From: Candidatus Nitrosotalea bavarica | GTDB taxonomy: Archaea > Thermoproteota > Nitrososphaeria > Nitrososphaerales > Nitrosopumilaceae | Assembly (NCBI RefSeq): GCF_900167955.1 | Contig: NZ_FUYK01000012.1 | Span: forward strand, 1 to 50,078 | DNA: 50,078 nt | Direction: 5' to 3' | Part shown: in pieces, positions 32,913 to 42,069 of the stretch | Numbering within the stretch: the stretch's first letter is position 1 | How the letters are laid out: every line of letters starts with the position of its first letter | Translations under genes and position numbers: made by a program | The notes under the pieces: model-generated | Told to the model about the DNA's origin: nothing | Databases searched by the model: none | What the model saw: only the letters and a program-made list of their open reading frames with translations

Positions 32913-33032
32913 CTAGTCTTTATGTTGGTGTTTTCCAAGTCTACAAATTGAACAGATGTATTTTCCATCCTTGTCTGCTGTAAAAAGCTGAGAAGTACAA
33001 TGACATTCGGTGCATTGGCATTTTTCAGTCAT
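32913..33032 (-). CDS. 39-residue cysteine-rich peptide
   Basis: The frame starts MTEKCQCTECHCTSQLFTAD and ends CSICRLGKHQHKD. Cysteines at 5, 7, 10, 12, 27 and 30 with His 11, 35 and 37 form a metal-binding pattern in a very short protein. It sits directly before the KTSC gene on the same strand (two bases), so the two are likely one operon. No family recognised. Confidence 0.55.
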   Translation of the reverse strand: MTEKCQCTECHCTSQLFTADKDGKYICSICRLGKHQHKD

Positions 33033-33094
33033 TACATATGTGATATATTGACTAGTACAAAATAGTTGTTCGAAAATGTCGGAATTTCCCTAAA

Positions 33095-33150
33095 AATAAC
33101 ATGTTATTAAATAAGCAGCGTAATGTTAAGGTGGATTATTAAATAACATT
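33095..33150. promoter_or_regulatory. palindromes in the bioD promoter
   Basis: A perfect 14-base palindrome AATAACATGTTATT covers 33095-33108. A second inverted repeat has arms AATGTTA (33122-33128) and TAACATT (33144-33150), overlapping the TATA-like TTATTAAATAA before the GTG at 33165. The half-sites TGTTA/TAACA partly resemble BirA half-sites, but the spacing (15 bases) is shorter than in BirA operators, so the relation is weak. Confidence 0.4.
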
Positions 33151-33164
33151 GATGACTATCTTTT

Positions 33165-33857
33165 GTGAAATCATATTTCATAACTGGCACTGATACGGGA
33201 GTTGGTAAAACATCAATTACTGCTGCGTTGGCTGCATGCATTAAGAAACTTGGAGTAGATGTAGGCGTTATGAAACCCATAGCAACAGGAATTCCACAAA
33301 AAAGTGGTTTCAAGTCATCTGATGCATCTGTTTTATCGCAAGCTTGTGGAGTGGATGACTCTGAAGATCTTGTAAATCCAGTCTTTATGCCACTGCCTGC
33401 TTCTCCATACGATGTTAGCAAAATACTTGATCTTAAATTTGACAAAGAAATAATTTTTGAAAAATTTGAGAAATTGAAAAACAAACATGAAATGTTGCTT
33501 GTAGAAGGAATTGGGGGAATTATGACTCCGATTTCACGAGATTATTTTGTAGCAGATTTGATAAAAGCCATGGGCCTTGAAACAATTATTGTTACTAGGT
33601 CTACATTGGGTACACTAAATCATACTATGATGACCGTCAAGACTTGTCATGATTATAAAATTCCAATCAAAGGAATAATTGTTAATAATTATGACGAAAA
33701 GGGAGGAACCGCAGAAAAAAATTCTCCGTCAACAATATACGAAATCACAAATGTTCCCATTTTAGGAATATTACCGTTTGTAAGAGATTATCAGAATCTT
33801 GAGATGATGATTTCTCACGTTGAAAAAAATATTGATTTGAAATCTCTTATATCTTGA
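33165..33857 (+). CDS. bioD: dethiobiotin synthetase BioD
   Basis: A 230-residue P-loop enzyme. It starts with FITGTDTGVGKTS (Walker A, residues 8-16), and GVMKPIATGIP plus the later VEGIGGIMTPIS match BioD. It closes the ureido ring of dethiobiotin with CO2 and ATP. The start is GTG 33165. It lies on the opposite strand from bioA/B/F and completes the pathway from pimeloyl thioester on. Confidence 0.94.
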   Translation: MKSYFITGTDTGVGKTSITAALAACIKKLGVDVGVMKPIATGIPQKSGFKSSDASVLSQACGVDDSEDLVNPVFMPLPASPYDVSKILDLKFDKEIIFEKFEKLKNKHEMLLVEGIGGIMTPISRDYFVADLIKAMGLETIIVTRSTLGTLNHTMMTVKTCHDYKIPIKGIIVNNYDEKGGTAEKNSPSTIYEITNVPILGILPFVRDYQNLEMMISHVEKNIDLKSLIS

Positions 33858-34410
33858 AAATTTTTAATTTGGACTGTTTCTTGGTAGATAAAAAACTAAT
33901 CAAGTCATTTACTATGTTTGCAAATGTTATGGTATCTTTCAGAGTATAGACTCTGGTCTCCACTGGTATGTCTTTTTCAAGAACTACCCAAATATTATTT
34001 GAATTTGGTTGTATTTTTTTGATTTTTTCAATTTGAGATTTTATGCTCTCAACATTATCTGTTTTTGGAAAAGACACTATGATAACATCTTGTGGTGAGG
34101 CAGTTAATGTCCTAGTGTCTGGAACTGCAATATCTATCTCAACAGACTGGAACAAAGTCTTTCGCTGACTTGGAATCATGGATACTGTTAGTAGATAATG
34201 TAACAATCCTTCTGCAACTGCACCACAAGTATCAGATTCCACCGTCTCATTTTTTTCAAGGTTTAATATGCAATGCTCAAAAATGACTTTGATGACATCT
34301 GGACTTTCACCTTGAACGATATCTGAAAGTATTCGTTGCTCTCCATAATCTGATATTGCAGAATATATGATTTCACTTAATTCCAAGACATTTTCCATAT
34401 GGAATGTCAT
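33847..34410 (-). CDS. hypothetical protein downstream of purE
   Basis: A 187-residue soluble protein, mostly helical in the first 85 residues with a beta-alpha second half (VEIDIAVPDTRTLT, then NIWVVLEKDIPVETRVYTL). Its second half resembles a nuclease-like or Rossmann-like fold only vaguely. The start at 34410 or the fifth residue (34398) are both possible. It lies 14 bases after purE and shares its strand, so it is likely in the same operon. It converges on bioD with an 11-base overlap. Confidence 0.6.
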   Translation of the reverse strand: MTFHMENVLELSEIIYSAISDYGEQRILSDIVQGESPDVIKVIFEHCILNLEKNETVESDTCGAVAEGLLHYLLTVSMIPSQRKTLFQSVEIDIAVPDTRTLTASPQDVIIVSFPKTDNVESIKSQIEKIKKIQPNSNNIWVVLEKDIPVETRVYTLKDTITFANIVNDLISFLSTKKQSKLKIFKI

Positions 34411-34424
34411 AAATTAATGTTAAG

Positions 34425-35009
34425 TTATTTTTTGAATTTCTTACTTGCAAATCTTGCCAGACCAAGTTTTTTCATTTCATCTGATTCTTTTAAAACTAAT
34501 TTGTGTTGAACTTCTGTGTGTTTTTTTAGCTTGTTTTTCAATTCTAGAAATTCATTTGCCAAGATCTTTACTGCATATAATCCTGCATTTGCAGCCTTGT
34601 TAACACCCACTGCTACAACTGGGGAGCCTGTTGGCATCTCAGATATTGATAGTAGGGCATCTAGTCCACCAAATGCGGAAAACTTGAACTTGTCAGAATT
34701 TTCTTTGTCGTTGTAAACCATTATTGGGACTCCTATTACGGGAATTGTAGTGTGAGATGCAATCATACCTGGTAGATGGGCAGAACCTCCTGCTCCTGCA
34801 ATTATTACCTTGAATCCTTCTCTTTCTGCATGTTTTGCATAATCTGATAATCTGGTTGGCGTCCTATGTGCAGAAACAATCTGGTCCTCATGTTTTATTC
34901 CAAACTCATCTAATACTGTAGCGGCAGAATGCATTATTTTACTGTCTGAACTAGATCCCATTATAATTCCAACAAGAGGTTTTTTTGACCAAGTCATAGA
35001 ATAAGACAA
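34425..35009 (-). CDS. purE: N5-carboxyaminoimidazole ribonucleotide mutase PurE
   Basis: A 194-residue class I PurE. The motif GIIMGSSSDSKIM near the start and IVSAHRTPTRL are diagnostic, followed by IIAGAGGSAHLPGM. It moves the carboxyl group of N5-CAIR to give CAIR. An extra 35-residue C-terminal helical extension (KKLGLARFASKKFKK end) is longer than in the bacterial enzyme. purK lies 0.7 kb away, separated by an opposite-strand membrane gene. Confidence 0.94.
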   Translation of the reverse strand: MSYSMTWSKKPLVGIIMGSSSDSKIMHSAATVLDEFGIKHEDQIVSAHRTPTRLSDYAKHAEREGFKVIIAGAGGSAHLPGMIASHTTIPVIGVPIMVYNDKENSDKFKFSAFGGLDALLSISEMPTGSPVVAVGVNKAANAGLYAVKILANEFLELKNKLKKHTEVQHKLVLKESDEMKKLGLARFASKKFKK

Positions 35010-35112
35010 GACTGAATTAAATAATTAAACTCAGCGTTTTGTATCTGTTATTTTTTTAACTAATCTAATTCATACTCTTAAATTATATCTGAGATAAATC
35101 TAAACTCTAGAT

Positions 35113-35673
35113 ATGCAAAAGTCTCCTTTGGAAACAAGGCGGGCATTTGGAGTCTTATTTATAGGCGTGGCAATAGCAGTTGGCTCTGCATCAATCCTAA
35201 GTGAAATTGCATTTGAGCACAAGACTCCTATTTTCTACTATGCTATAATCTGGTTTGGAAGTTTTGCGATAACATTTGGAATTGTTATTGTGAAATTCAG
35301 AACGATGCTTTCTTCTATCAAGGGAAGAATGAAAAATAGTGTAAAATGGCCTAGGATGGTAAAAGCTGTAAACGGCCTGTGCTGGGCTGCACCATTTGCG
35401 GCTATAGGAATAGCTCCTCATTTTTACCAATACTTGATTCTATTTGGTATTGGTCTTGGTAATACCTCGACATTTCTATTTATGAGAAAATATAGTGGCC
35501 TTGTAAATACAGAACAAATTATTGTGGGTACGATATCTCTAGCAGCAATACCTCTTGCTATCCTACTTGATACTTCACTAATCTCTAATCAGACAACTGC
35601 TGTAATAACATCAAGAATCATGATTGCAGTTGCATATGGTGCAGGCGGAATTTTTGCTCTGATTAAAAAATAA
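35113..35673 (+). CDS. polytopic membrane protein of unknown function
   Basis: The protein has 186 residues and about five hydrophobic segments (for example GVLFIGVAIAVGSASIL at about 14-30 and the end IMIAVAYGAGGIFALI). No transporter motif is recognised. It lies between purE and purK on the other strand, divergent from purE and convergent with purK, with three bases to the purK end. Confidence 0.65.
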   Translation: MQKSPLETRRAFGVLFIGVAIAVGSASILSEIAFEHKTPIFYYAIIWFGSFAITFGIVIVKFRTMLSSIKGRMKNSVKWPRMVKAVNGLCWAAPFAAIGIAPHFYQYLILFGIGLGNTSTFLFMRKYSGLVNTEQIIVGTISLAAIPLAILLDTSLISNQTTAVITSRIMIAVAYGAGGIFALIKK

Positions 35674-35676
35674 GTA

Positions 35677-36831
35677 TCAATTTTGAGGCATGAATTTAAT
35701 CATACTTCTTATTTCTTGAGCCCTTTTTATTAAAAGTTCAATATTTTTTGTATCTTTTTCATCTACGATATTAAAGTGACCTAGCTTTCTCTGAGGTTTG
35801 GATTCATCTTTGTGATACATCTTCAGATATACTCCATCTTTTTGTTCAAGTGTGATTGGTCTGTATCTTCCAACAAAATCTCTTGGCCCTAAAATATTAC
35901 ACATTACTGTGTTGTGTTTTAATCTGGTATTTCCAAGGGGTAATCCAAGTATTGCTCGTAAATGCTGTTCAAATTGTGATGTTTCAGTTGATTGTAGCGT
36001 ATGGTGACCAGAATTGTGTACTCGTGGTGCAATTTCATTAACCAATACTTTGTCATCTTTAGTTACAAACATCTCAATTCCAAATACGCCAGCACCGTGT
36101 AACACTTGCATTGTTTTTTTTGCGATATTGTCTGCCTCTGATGCAATCTTGTCACTTACTCGTGCAGGCACAATTGTAAATTCAAGTATGTTGTCTTTGT
36201 GAATGTTTTCTACAAGGGGATAAGTGGCAATTTCGCCATGAATGTTTCTCGCTGCTATTACTGATACTTCCATCTTAAAATCTACAAATTTTTCTATCAT
36301 GGTCTGTCGTCCAAGAAAACGTTTGTATCCAATTTCTATCTGTGATTGATCTTCGATTCTAAAGTTTCCCCTTCCATCATATGCATCACGTCTTGCCTTT
36401 AGTAGTACAGGATATTGAAATTGACTGATTTTTTTCTCAAGATCCTCCTGCGATTCTACTGCCTCAAACTCTGCAACAGGAATGTTGTTTTGACTCAAGA
36501 ATTGTTTTTGAAGATACTTGTCTTGAATTGTTCTAAGAGTTGTAGGAGATGGATTGATTGAGACTTCACCATGTAGTGATTCTAACACTTTGCTGTCTCC
36601 TGATTCTATTTCATAAGTTATGATATCTGATTGGAGCGATAGTTCAACTATGGCATTCTTGTCTTTGAAATCTGCTACAATTTGTTTAGCTCCTACTCTT
36701 ACTGCAGGACATTCTGGTGTTGGGTCAAGCACTATTACATCTGAGATGTATTCTGGCATCTTTTTTGCGGCTTCTGTAAGCATCATTCCAAGCTGTCCTC
36801 CGCCAATTATGCCAAGAATTTTGGTCACCAT
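35677..36831 (-). CDS. purK: N5-carboxyaminoimidazole ribonucleotide synthase PurK
   Basis: An ATP-grasp enzyme of 384 residues from ATG 36831. It begins ILGIIGGGQLGMML, and the ATP-grasp core KARRDAYDGRGNFR is intact, with VNEIAPRVHNSGHHT near the catalytic site. It makes N5-CAIR from AIR, bicarbonate and ATP. A longer in-frame start at 36843 adds four residues and is less like other family members. Confidence 0.94.
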   Translation of the reverse strand: MVTKILGIIGGGQLGMMLTEAAKKMPEYISDVIVLDPTPECPAVRVGAKQIVADFKDKNAIVELSLQSDIITYEIESGDSKVLESLHGEVSINPSPTTLRTIQDKYLQKQFLSQNNIPVAEFEAVESQEDLEKKISQFQYPVLLKARRDAYDGRGNFRIEDQSQIEIGYKRFLGRQTMIEKFVDFKMEVSVIAARNIHGEIATYPLVENIHKDNILEFTIVPARVSDKIASEADNIAKKTMQVLHGAGVFGIEMFVTKDDKVLVNEIAPRVHNSGHHTLQSTETSQFEQHLRAILGLPLGNTRLKHNTVMCNILGPRDFVGRYRPITLEQKDGVYLKMYHKDESKPQRKLGHFNIVDEKDTKNIELLIKRAQEIRSMIKFMPQN

Positions 36832-36963
36832 GCTATTGCACAATCTGTTTTAAAAATAGTTATCGAGTATAGCATGGCGTTCATATCTGGTTATTTTTCC
36901 ATGTTACATTCTGTTATTTGTTAAATCTCCCTCCTCTTTAAATACAATTTTCCAGATTTTTAC

Positions 36964-37701
36964 ATGATGGATGAAGTAATTACGGTTAGGACTGGAATTC
37001 CTGGATTTGACACTATATTATCAGGAGGATTTAGACAAGGAAAGTCAATAACACTATCTGGACCTCCTGGCAGTGGAAAGACTACATTTGGAATGCAATT
37101 TCTATATTCTGGCGCAAAAGATTTTGACGAGCCTGGGATATTTGTAACACTCTCACAAAGTCCAACCGAAATAAAAAATGATTTCAAGTCACTTGGGTGG
37201 GATATTCAAAAATTGATAGATGAAGGGCAAATGATAATTATTGACGCAAGACCCTTCAAGAAAAAAGAGGGCTTTATTGCATTAGATGAATCTCTTTACC
37301 AAGGAGAACCACTTCCATTCATGCACTTGACCCAGCTTATACTTAGTAGCATCAAAAGAATAGGTGCAAAACGTATTGTTATCGACTCACTCACAGTTCT
37401 TGCTATGCAATATGTGAATAATTTCTATATCAGACAGGGTCTTCAAGGACTAGTTTATGCATTAGAAGATCAACATTGTATGTCCATACTTATTTCAGAA
37501 ATAGACTCGTCTGAAAAATCTCCTGTTGAATGGTATGTATCATCAGGCGTTATATTGTTGTGCCATGTACGCAAAGAATACTCTATGGAAAGAACAATCC
37601 AGGTTCTCAAGATGAGGGGCGCAAAACATAGTGAACAGATTTTCCCAATAAAATTAAACGAAATGGGTATTCAGATTATGTATCCCCAAATGATAAAGTA
37701 G
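36964..37701 (+). CDS. single-domain KaiC-like ATPase
   Basis: A 245-residue RecA-fold ATPase: the entry TGIPGFDTILSGGF, Walker A GPPGSGKTT (residues 33-41) and Walker B RIVIDSLTVL. It has one KaiC domain rather than the two of cyanobacterial KaiC. Such archaeal proteins are often linked to signalling or to surface-structure regulation (ArlH is a relative). Its position before the pilus locus is suggestive but it is not a clear ArlH. Confidence 0.88.
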   Translation: MMDEVITVRTGIPGFDTILSGGFRQGKSITLSGPPGSGKTTFGMQFLYSGAKDFDEPGIFVTLSQSPTEIKNDFKSLGWDIQKLIDEGQMIIIDARPFKKKEGFIALDESLYQGEPLPFMHLTQLILSSIKRIGAKRIVIDSLTVLAMQYVNNFYIRQGLQGLVYALEDQHCMSILISEIDSSEKSPVEWYVSSGVILLCHVRKEYSMERTIQVLKMRGAKHSEQIFPIKLNEMGIQIMYPQMIK

Positions 37702-37703
37702 AT

Positions 37704-38576
37704 TTACAGATGTATGTTTTTAGATATGGACCAAAATGAATCAAAAAGCATCTTCATTGAATAAACCAGTGTTTCTGAATCTGTCCACATGGCATTCATT
37801 TGTTGCGATGTCTGATTTGAGTTTTTAATAAAATGTATTATTTCCTTACTATCTTTTATGAGAAAACAAAGATTATCATGTACGCCTGATGGAATCTTCT
37901 TGACTTTTGTTCTATCCATGTCATCAAAAATGTATAATGCATTATCAGATATAGACGATAATAATTTAAAATTAATCTTTGAATTTTGAACATTTTCAAG
38001 ATGATTTGCATGGTAGAACTTTAAAAAGTCTTTTTCTGCCCCTAATATGAGAAATTCACTGTTTGCACTTTTGATCATTTCTTTTATTTTGCTGTTTATT
38101 TGGTTGACTCCTTCGAGCATTTGAAATTTATCCTCTCTAGTTTCTTGAATCGATTTACCATCTGGAATGGAATCCCATAATTTCTTAATCTCACCTTCTT
38201 GACTTTCTAAAGTGTTTACTCGCTCTTTTTCTGCATTAACAAGAACCCAAATTGCTTTATTCAATGGCTCTGCTGAGAATCTAGTAGGATGCTGAAATGT
38301 TGCTGATACAAGCCCTTTATTTTGTAAAGTAGTTAAAAGGTGATATGTTTCAGTTCTTGGCATCTTTAATGCCTTGCATACTTCAGGTGCAGTCTTTGAG
38401 CCATATTTACCTAGATAGATGTAGACCTTACTTTGATTGGAAGTGAGTCCAAATTTTGCAAGTTCGATTTTTAGTTTATCACATGTTATCTTTTGTTCGT
38501 ATATGACAGAACTAGAATCTGCGTCAAAGATGGATGATGAAGATTCATCATTTTTCATTTCTAAATGAGGATCCAT
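37704..38576 (-). CDS. TrmB-family transcriptional regulator
   Basis: A 290-residue protein. After an acidic tail, residues 37-105 form a TrmB winged helix (LAKFGLTSNQSKVYIYLGKY, then PRTETYHLLTTLQNKGLVSA). The rest (about 130-290) is a putative effector-binding region. TrmB proteins usually sense sugars. The gene converges on the KaiC-like gene with two bases between and may regulate genes nearby; the target is unknown. Confidence 0.82.
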   Translation of the reverse strand: MDPHLEMKNDESSSSIFDADSSSVIYEQKITCDKLKIELAKFGLTSNQSKVYIYLGKYGSKTAPEVCKALKMPRTETYHLLTTLQNKGLVSATFQHPTRFSAEPLNKAIWVLVNAEKERVNTLESQEGEIKKLWDSIPDGKSIQETREDKFQMLEGVNQINSKIKEMIKSANSEFLILGAEKDFLKFYHANHLENVQNSKINFKLLSSISDNALYIFDDMDRTKVKKIPSGVHDNLCFLIKDSKEIIHFIKNSNQTSQQMNAMWTDSETLVYSMKMLFDSFWSISKNIHL

Positions 38577-38829
38577 TGTATTCCCTCCTTTGGTATGAAA
38601 ATTTTTGATTTCAATAACTATGTCTCATTTTTTATTCCTTTAAGTGATGTGAGGCATATTACGTCACACTGCGTCACATTTTGTGTTTCATATCTTTCAA
38701 GATTTTGAGAATACATGCTACTGGTACATTGGTCTAATGGTTAGAACTATTTTGGCTCAAATCGCATTTTGTGAAACTTTCACTATTTAGACCATTATTA
38801 AATATTTTTCAATGATGTTGGAAATAATA

Positions 38830-39366
38830 TTAAATTTTGACTTCGTGAATAATTTCACTGGGTATGGTAAAAATTGATTTGTATGAAAATTTGGTCTTTG
38901 GCTGTCCGGTCTTTATAAAACAGACCTGAAGTGTCAAGTCCTGATTTAGGAATGCAGTACAACCAAGTTCTCTTTTAACTCCCTTGGAAATCAGGTTATC
39001 TATTGCATCTTTGATCTTCTCTATTTTTTCTATTTTTGATTTCGCCTTCTCCAGTGCCTTGAAATAAATTTCAAGCTCGCCCTTTGTCCCTATCCCGTCA
39101 TAGACTGAAATTGGACCCAACTCATGCCAGTTTGTCTTTTGATCTCTTTTCTTTACTGTTTTTTTCTTTTTTGGATCTAGGGGACCTTCAAGTTTTTCTT
39201 TTAGTTCTGCAATTTCTGTAGAATCATTTGTGGTATTTTCAAACCTAATCTTCTCTCCTATTGCCTCAGAATATTCCTCAGATTTTTTCTTTAGTATCTT
39301 TAAATGATTTCCAAGGTATGATTGAAGCTCTTCAATTGAATGAAAATGCATTATTTCATCTTTCAA
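38830..39366 (-). CDS. hypothetical charged protein
   Basis: A 178-residue soluble protein with a coiled-coil-like first third (IEELQSYLGNHLKILKKKSE), a lysine-rich linker (PKKKKTVKKRDQK) and a C-terminal beta-strand region. No family recognised. Its start is three bases from the end of the next gene upstream (39370), so the two form an operon. Their location before the pilin genes hints at a role in filament assembly. Confidence 0.6.
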   Translation of the reverse strand: MKDEIMHFHSIEELQSYLGNHLKILKKKSEEYSEAIGEKIRFENTTNDSTEIAELKEKLEGPLDPKKKKTVKKRDQKTNWHELGPISVYDGIGTKGELEIYFKALEKAKSKIEKIEKIKDAIDNLISKGVKRELGCTAFLNQDLTLQVCFIKTGQPKTKFSYKSIFTIPSEIIHEVKI

Positions 39367-39369
39367 CTA

Positions 39370-39894
39370 TTATACTCCTTCCACATGTAATGACGGGTCA
39401 TTAACAATCATGTCTTCGGTACTAGAACCTGGCAGTCGTTTTAGTCTCTTTGTAGCTTCGCGCACAAATACAATTTTCTGATTCTTTAAAATCCTATCTG
39501 ATCTTGCCATGTTTATCATATTTGGAATGACCAATTTCAAAATATTTAATATTTCATCTAAACTAAGCTGGTCCAATCTTTTCTGCTCTGATTTAAAATT
39601 AGATTTTATGATAAGTAAATCGAGAGATGGCATTAGAATTATTCTTGTATCTTGCGGTAAGTTCATTAATCTAGGATCAACATCCATAGAAAATCCTAGA
39701 TAGTTAGTTATTGTTCTTAAAGAATTGTATAATTCATCTGTTAAATTTGTTTTCTCATTATCTAGTTCATAAATCTGGATGGCTTCATCAACAAGATCAT
39801 CCATTGATTTTATGGCTGATGCTAACTCGTCTAGATTTGTATTGTCTGGTACAGACATATGAAAAAAATTCGGTCTTTTGTATGAAAAAGACAT
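39370..39894 (-). CDS. hypothetical protein, operon partner of the 38830 gene
   Basis: A 174-residue soluble protein, helical at its N-terminal half (DELASAIKSMDDLVDEAIQI) and mixed after. It has no membrane segment or cysteine pair. It is divergent from the first pilin, with about 145 bases of promoter DNA between. Function unknown. Confidence 0.6.
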   Translation of the reverse strand: MSFSYKRPNFFHMSVPDNTNLDELASAIKSMDDLVDEAIQIYELDNEKTNLTDELYNSLRTITNYLGFSMDVDPRLMNLPQDTRIILMPSLDLLIIKSNFKSEQKRLDQLSLDEILNILKLVIPNMINMARSDRILKNQKIVFVREATKRLKRLPGSSTEDMIVNDPSLHVEGV

Positions 39895-40038
39895 GTGTGT
39901 ATTTGTAGATTACACTACCAACATAGTTTGAAACATACGTGTATTGAATTTTAAAAATGTTTTATTGTGTGATGGTTTCTCGAGTAGAAGAAGATAGTCA
40001 GTTTTAGACCTGACACATCCATCAATATTAGTAACCAA

Positions 40039-40503
40039 ATGACCAAAAATTCAAGAATGAGGCATTTTTCTAATCATAGGGCACTAAGTTCGATAGTTAC
40101 TGGAATGATACTTCTTGTAACAACTGTTATTCTTGGCTCAGCAGTAGTCATGTGGTCTAGCGGTATCTTTTCAATATCAAAGTCAATTACAACTACACTT
40201 TATGCAACTAATGTAAATGAGTTTTCTGAAAAACTGGTGATAGAAAATGCGTGGTTTGGCAACACTCCATCGAAATTCATTAATGTTACGCTGTATAACG
40301 TTGGCTCAACAGGCATAACTATTACAGATATTAAAATTGAGAATTCTACACATGTGTCAGATATTTCTATTACAAATGGAAACATCCCTGCCCAGAAAAC
40401 AAATTCGACAAAAATACCTTACGGCTGGACAAGTAAAATTCCTCTGAGCATAATAGTAACTACCGCACGAGGTTCAGTCATTACTGATGATGTGTCTCCA
40501 TGA
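40039..40503 (+). CDS. small pilin-like protein with class III signal peptide
   Basis: A 154-residue protein. The N-terminus NHRALSSIVTGMILLVTTVI fits an archaeal class III signal (cleavage near the A-L/S site) followed by the hydrophobic pilin helix. The rest is a beta-rich Thr-rich domain with several N-x-S/T sites (NVT, NST). An ATG at 40057 is an alternative start. It is first of four such proteins in the locus. Confidence 0.8.
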   Translation: MTKNSRMRHFSNHRALSSIVTGMILLVTTVILGSAVVMWSSGIFSISKSITTTLYATNVNEFSEKLVIENAWFGNTPSKFINVTLYNVGSTGITITDIKIENSTHVSDISITNGNIPAQKTNSTKIPYGWTSKIPLSIIVTTARGSVITDDVSP

Positions 40504-40623
40504 TGAGAAATTTGCAAAATGAAAAAACGTTTGTAATGTCTGAGGATAAAATAAAAATATGTCACATTTCAATACGGACACTTGTTAATTATCATCCTTT
40601 GAGATAATTACGTATGGCGCCAT

Positions 40624-42069
40624 ATGAGAAAGAGGGATAGAAATGAACCATTTAGATATTTCAATCGCTACAAAAAAGGAGTATCTACAGTAATTAGTGG
40701 AGTGATTTTACTTGTGGGCATTTCATTAATCGGCATTATTGGTGTTTCATGGGCCAAAGACAATCTCAATAACAATGAACAGATCATAGATGATACTTAT
40801 TCTACAAACATCAATAAAATTAAAGAATCCATCACTCCGCAACATGAATGGTACAATTCTGCACAAAAGCAACTTAATGTCACTTTTATTAACACGGGAA
40901 TTGATGGTCTCAATGTTACAGAAATAGAAATTAAAGGAATAAATCCATTGGATTTGCGAATGCCATCAACAGCGGTTCCACCTGGTGCAACCTTTTCTAA
41001 ATTAGTAAATTATAACTGGGCAGGAGATCCACTTGATATTTCCCTAATTACTAACCGTGGCTCAATTTTTACACATCACCTTGGCACACCTGCCGATGGT
41101 CAGTTGATAATCAATAAGATAGCAAGGCAGGCTGATGGCAACTTTACTTATTATGGTGATCTAGGTAATTTTGATATCTCGACTTCTGGTAGCCATAATA
41201 CTGTAACTCTTGATCAAAATGGCAATATGATCCTAACCGGTACGATTCACGATTTTAATGGTTCGGCATGGCCAGAAGGCGGCGATCCTGATTTTGAAAA
41301 AGTGTGTGGCTACTGCCCGTTTGGAGTAATTCCTGGCATTGTTATGCCAAATCTTGGTTCTGACGGAACCCCGGTATACAACAATCAAACCACATCTGCA
41401 TTTAACAATGGATTTGTGAGATATAACCAGTGGTATCATGATACCCCCGGTGTTAATGTGGAAAAACAATTGAATATTACATTGATTGAACAAGGAACCA
41501 ATCCTCAAACATGGAAGTATAGCAACATGTCATTCTTTCCCATAGATAATCAATTGTTTGGCAATAGTGGACAGGATGCAAATGGTAACTGGCATAATTT
41601 TGGATTTACATATGAGATCCACAGTTCGTTTACCTATCAAGGCGGTGAGACTTTTAATTTCTGGGGAGATGACGACTTGTGGGTTTTTGTCAACAAAAAA
41701 CTTGCTCTAGATTTAGGAGGAGTACATGCAGGAGCTGCAGGTACAATAAATTTGGATGCTCAAGCTAGTCAACTTGGGATCACACGAGGAAATGTGTATC
41801 CTTTTGACTTTTTTTATGCAGAACGTCATACAACAAGTTCTGAAATTCAGGTTTCAACATCCATAAAACTTGGAACCCCGGGAACAGGAAACTCGGGAGT
41901 ACTCTTTGTAGATCCTGGAAAATACACCATAGGTGAAGCTCCTACGCCTGGATGGACACTCCAGAGTGTTACATGTGATAACACCTATGCTCAGCCTAAT
42001 GCAACCGAAGTCACGGTAACGGTTCCTAAAGGAGTAACTACGTGCACATTTACAAATTTCCACAATTAA
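40624..42069 (+). CDS. modular pilin-like protein with fibro-slime (PA14-like) domain
   Basis: A 481-residue protein. Residues 17-43 hold a class III signal and pilin helix (KKG followed by VSTVISGVILLVGISLIGI). Residues 160-200 (QLIINKIARQADGNFTYYGD) start like a prealbumin/SpaA-like fold. Residues 205-415 match a fibro-slime domain: GTIHDFNG, FNNGFVRYNQWYHDTPGVN, SFFPIDN, FWGDDDLWVFVNKKLALDLG and FFYAERHT. Residues 425-481 (YTIGEAPTPGWTLQSVTCDN, then CTFTNFHN) resume the prealbumin-like fold. It is probably exported and assembled as a minor, adhesive subunit. Confidence 0.88.
   Translation: MRKRDRNEPFRYFNRYKKGVSTVISGVILLVGISLIGIIGVSWAKDNLNNNEQIIDDTYSTNINKIKESITPQHEWYNSAQKQLNVTFINTGIDGLNVTEIEIKGINPLDLRMPSTAVPPGATFSKLVNYNWAGDPLDISLITNRGSIFTHHLGTPADGQLIINKIARQADGNFTYYGDLGNFDISTSGSHNTVTLDQNGNMILTGTIHDFNGSAWPEGGDPDFEKVCGYCPFGVIPGIVMPNLGSDGTPVYNNQTTSAFNNGFVRYNQWYHDTPGVNVEKQLNITLIEQGTNPQTWKYSNMSFFPIDNQLFGNSGQDANGNWHNFGFTYEIHSSFTYQGGETFNFWGDDDLWVFVNKKLALDLGGVHAGAAGTINLDAQASQLGITRGNVYPFDFFYAERHTTSSEIQVSTSIKLGTPGTGNSGVLFVDPGKYTIGEAPTPGWTLQSVTCDNTYAQPNATEVTVTVPKGVTTCTFTNFHN

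Noticed and set aside
36964-37701. Calling the KaiC-like ATPase ArlH
   Set aside because: It has a full Walker A motif and general KaiC features but is 10 kb from the assembly ATPase and not next to ArlI/ArlJ, so a specific archaellum role is not supported.
38725-38775. Sequence GGTCTAATGGTTAGAAC resembling a tRNA D arm
   Set aside because: No acceptor stem, anticodon stem or T arm can be built around it; it is probably chance, or at most a tRNA remnant.
40500-40607. 35-codon frame overlapping the stop of the first pilin (ATGA junction)
   Set aside because: The junction suggests coupling, but the translation has no clear fold or motif and no independent support; left out of the gene list.
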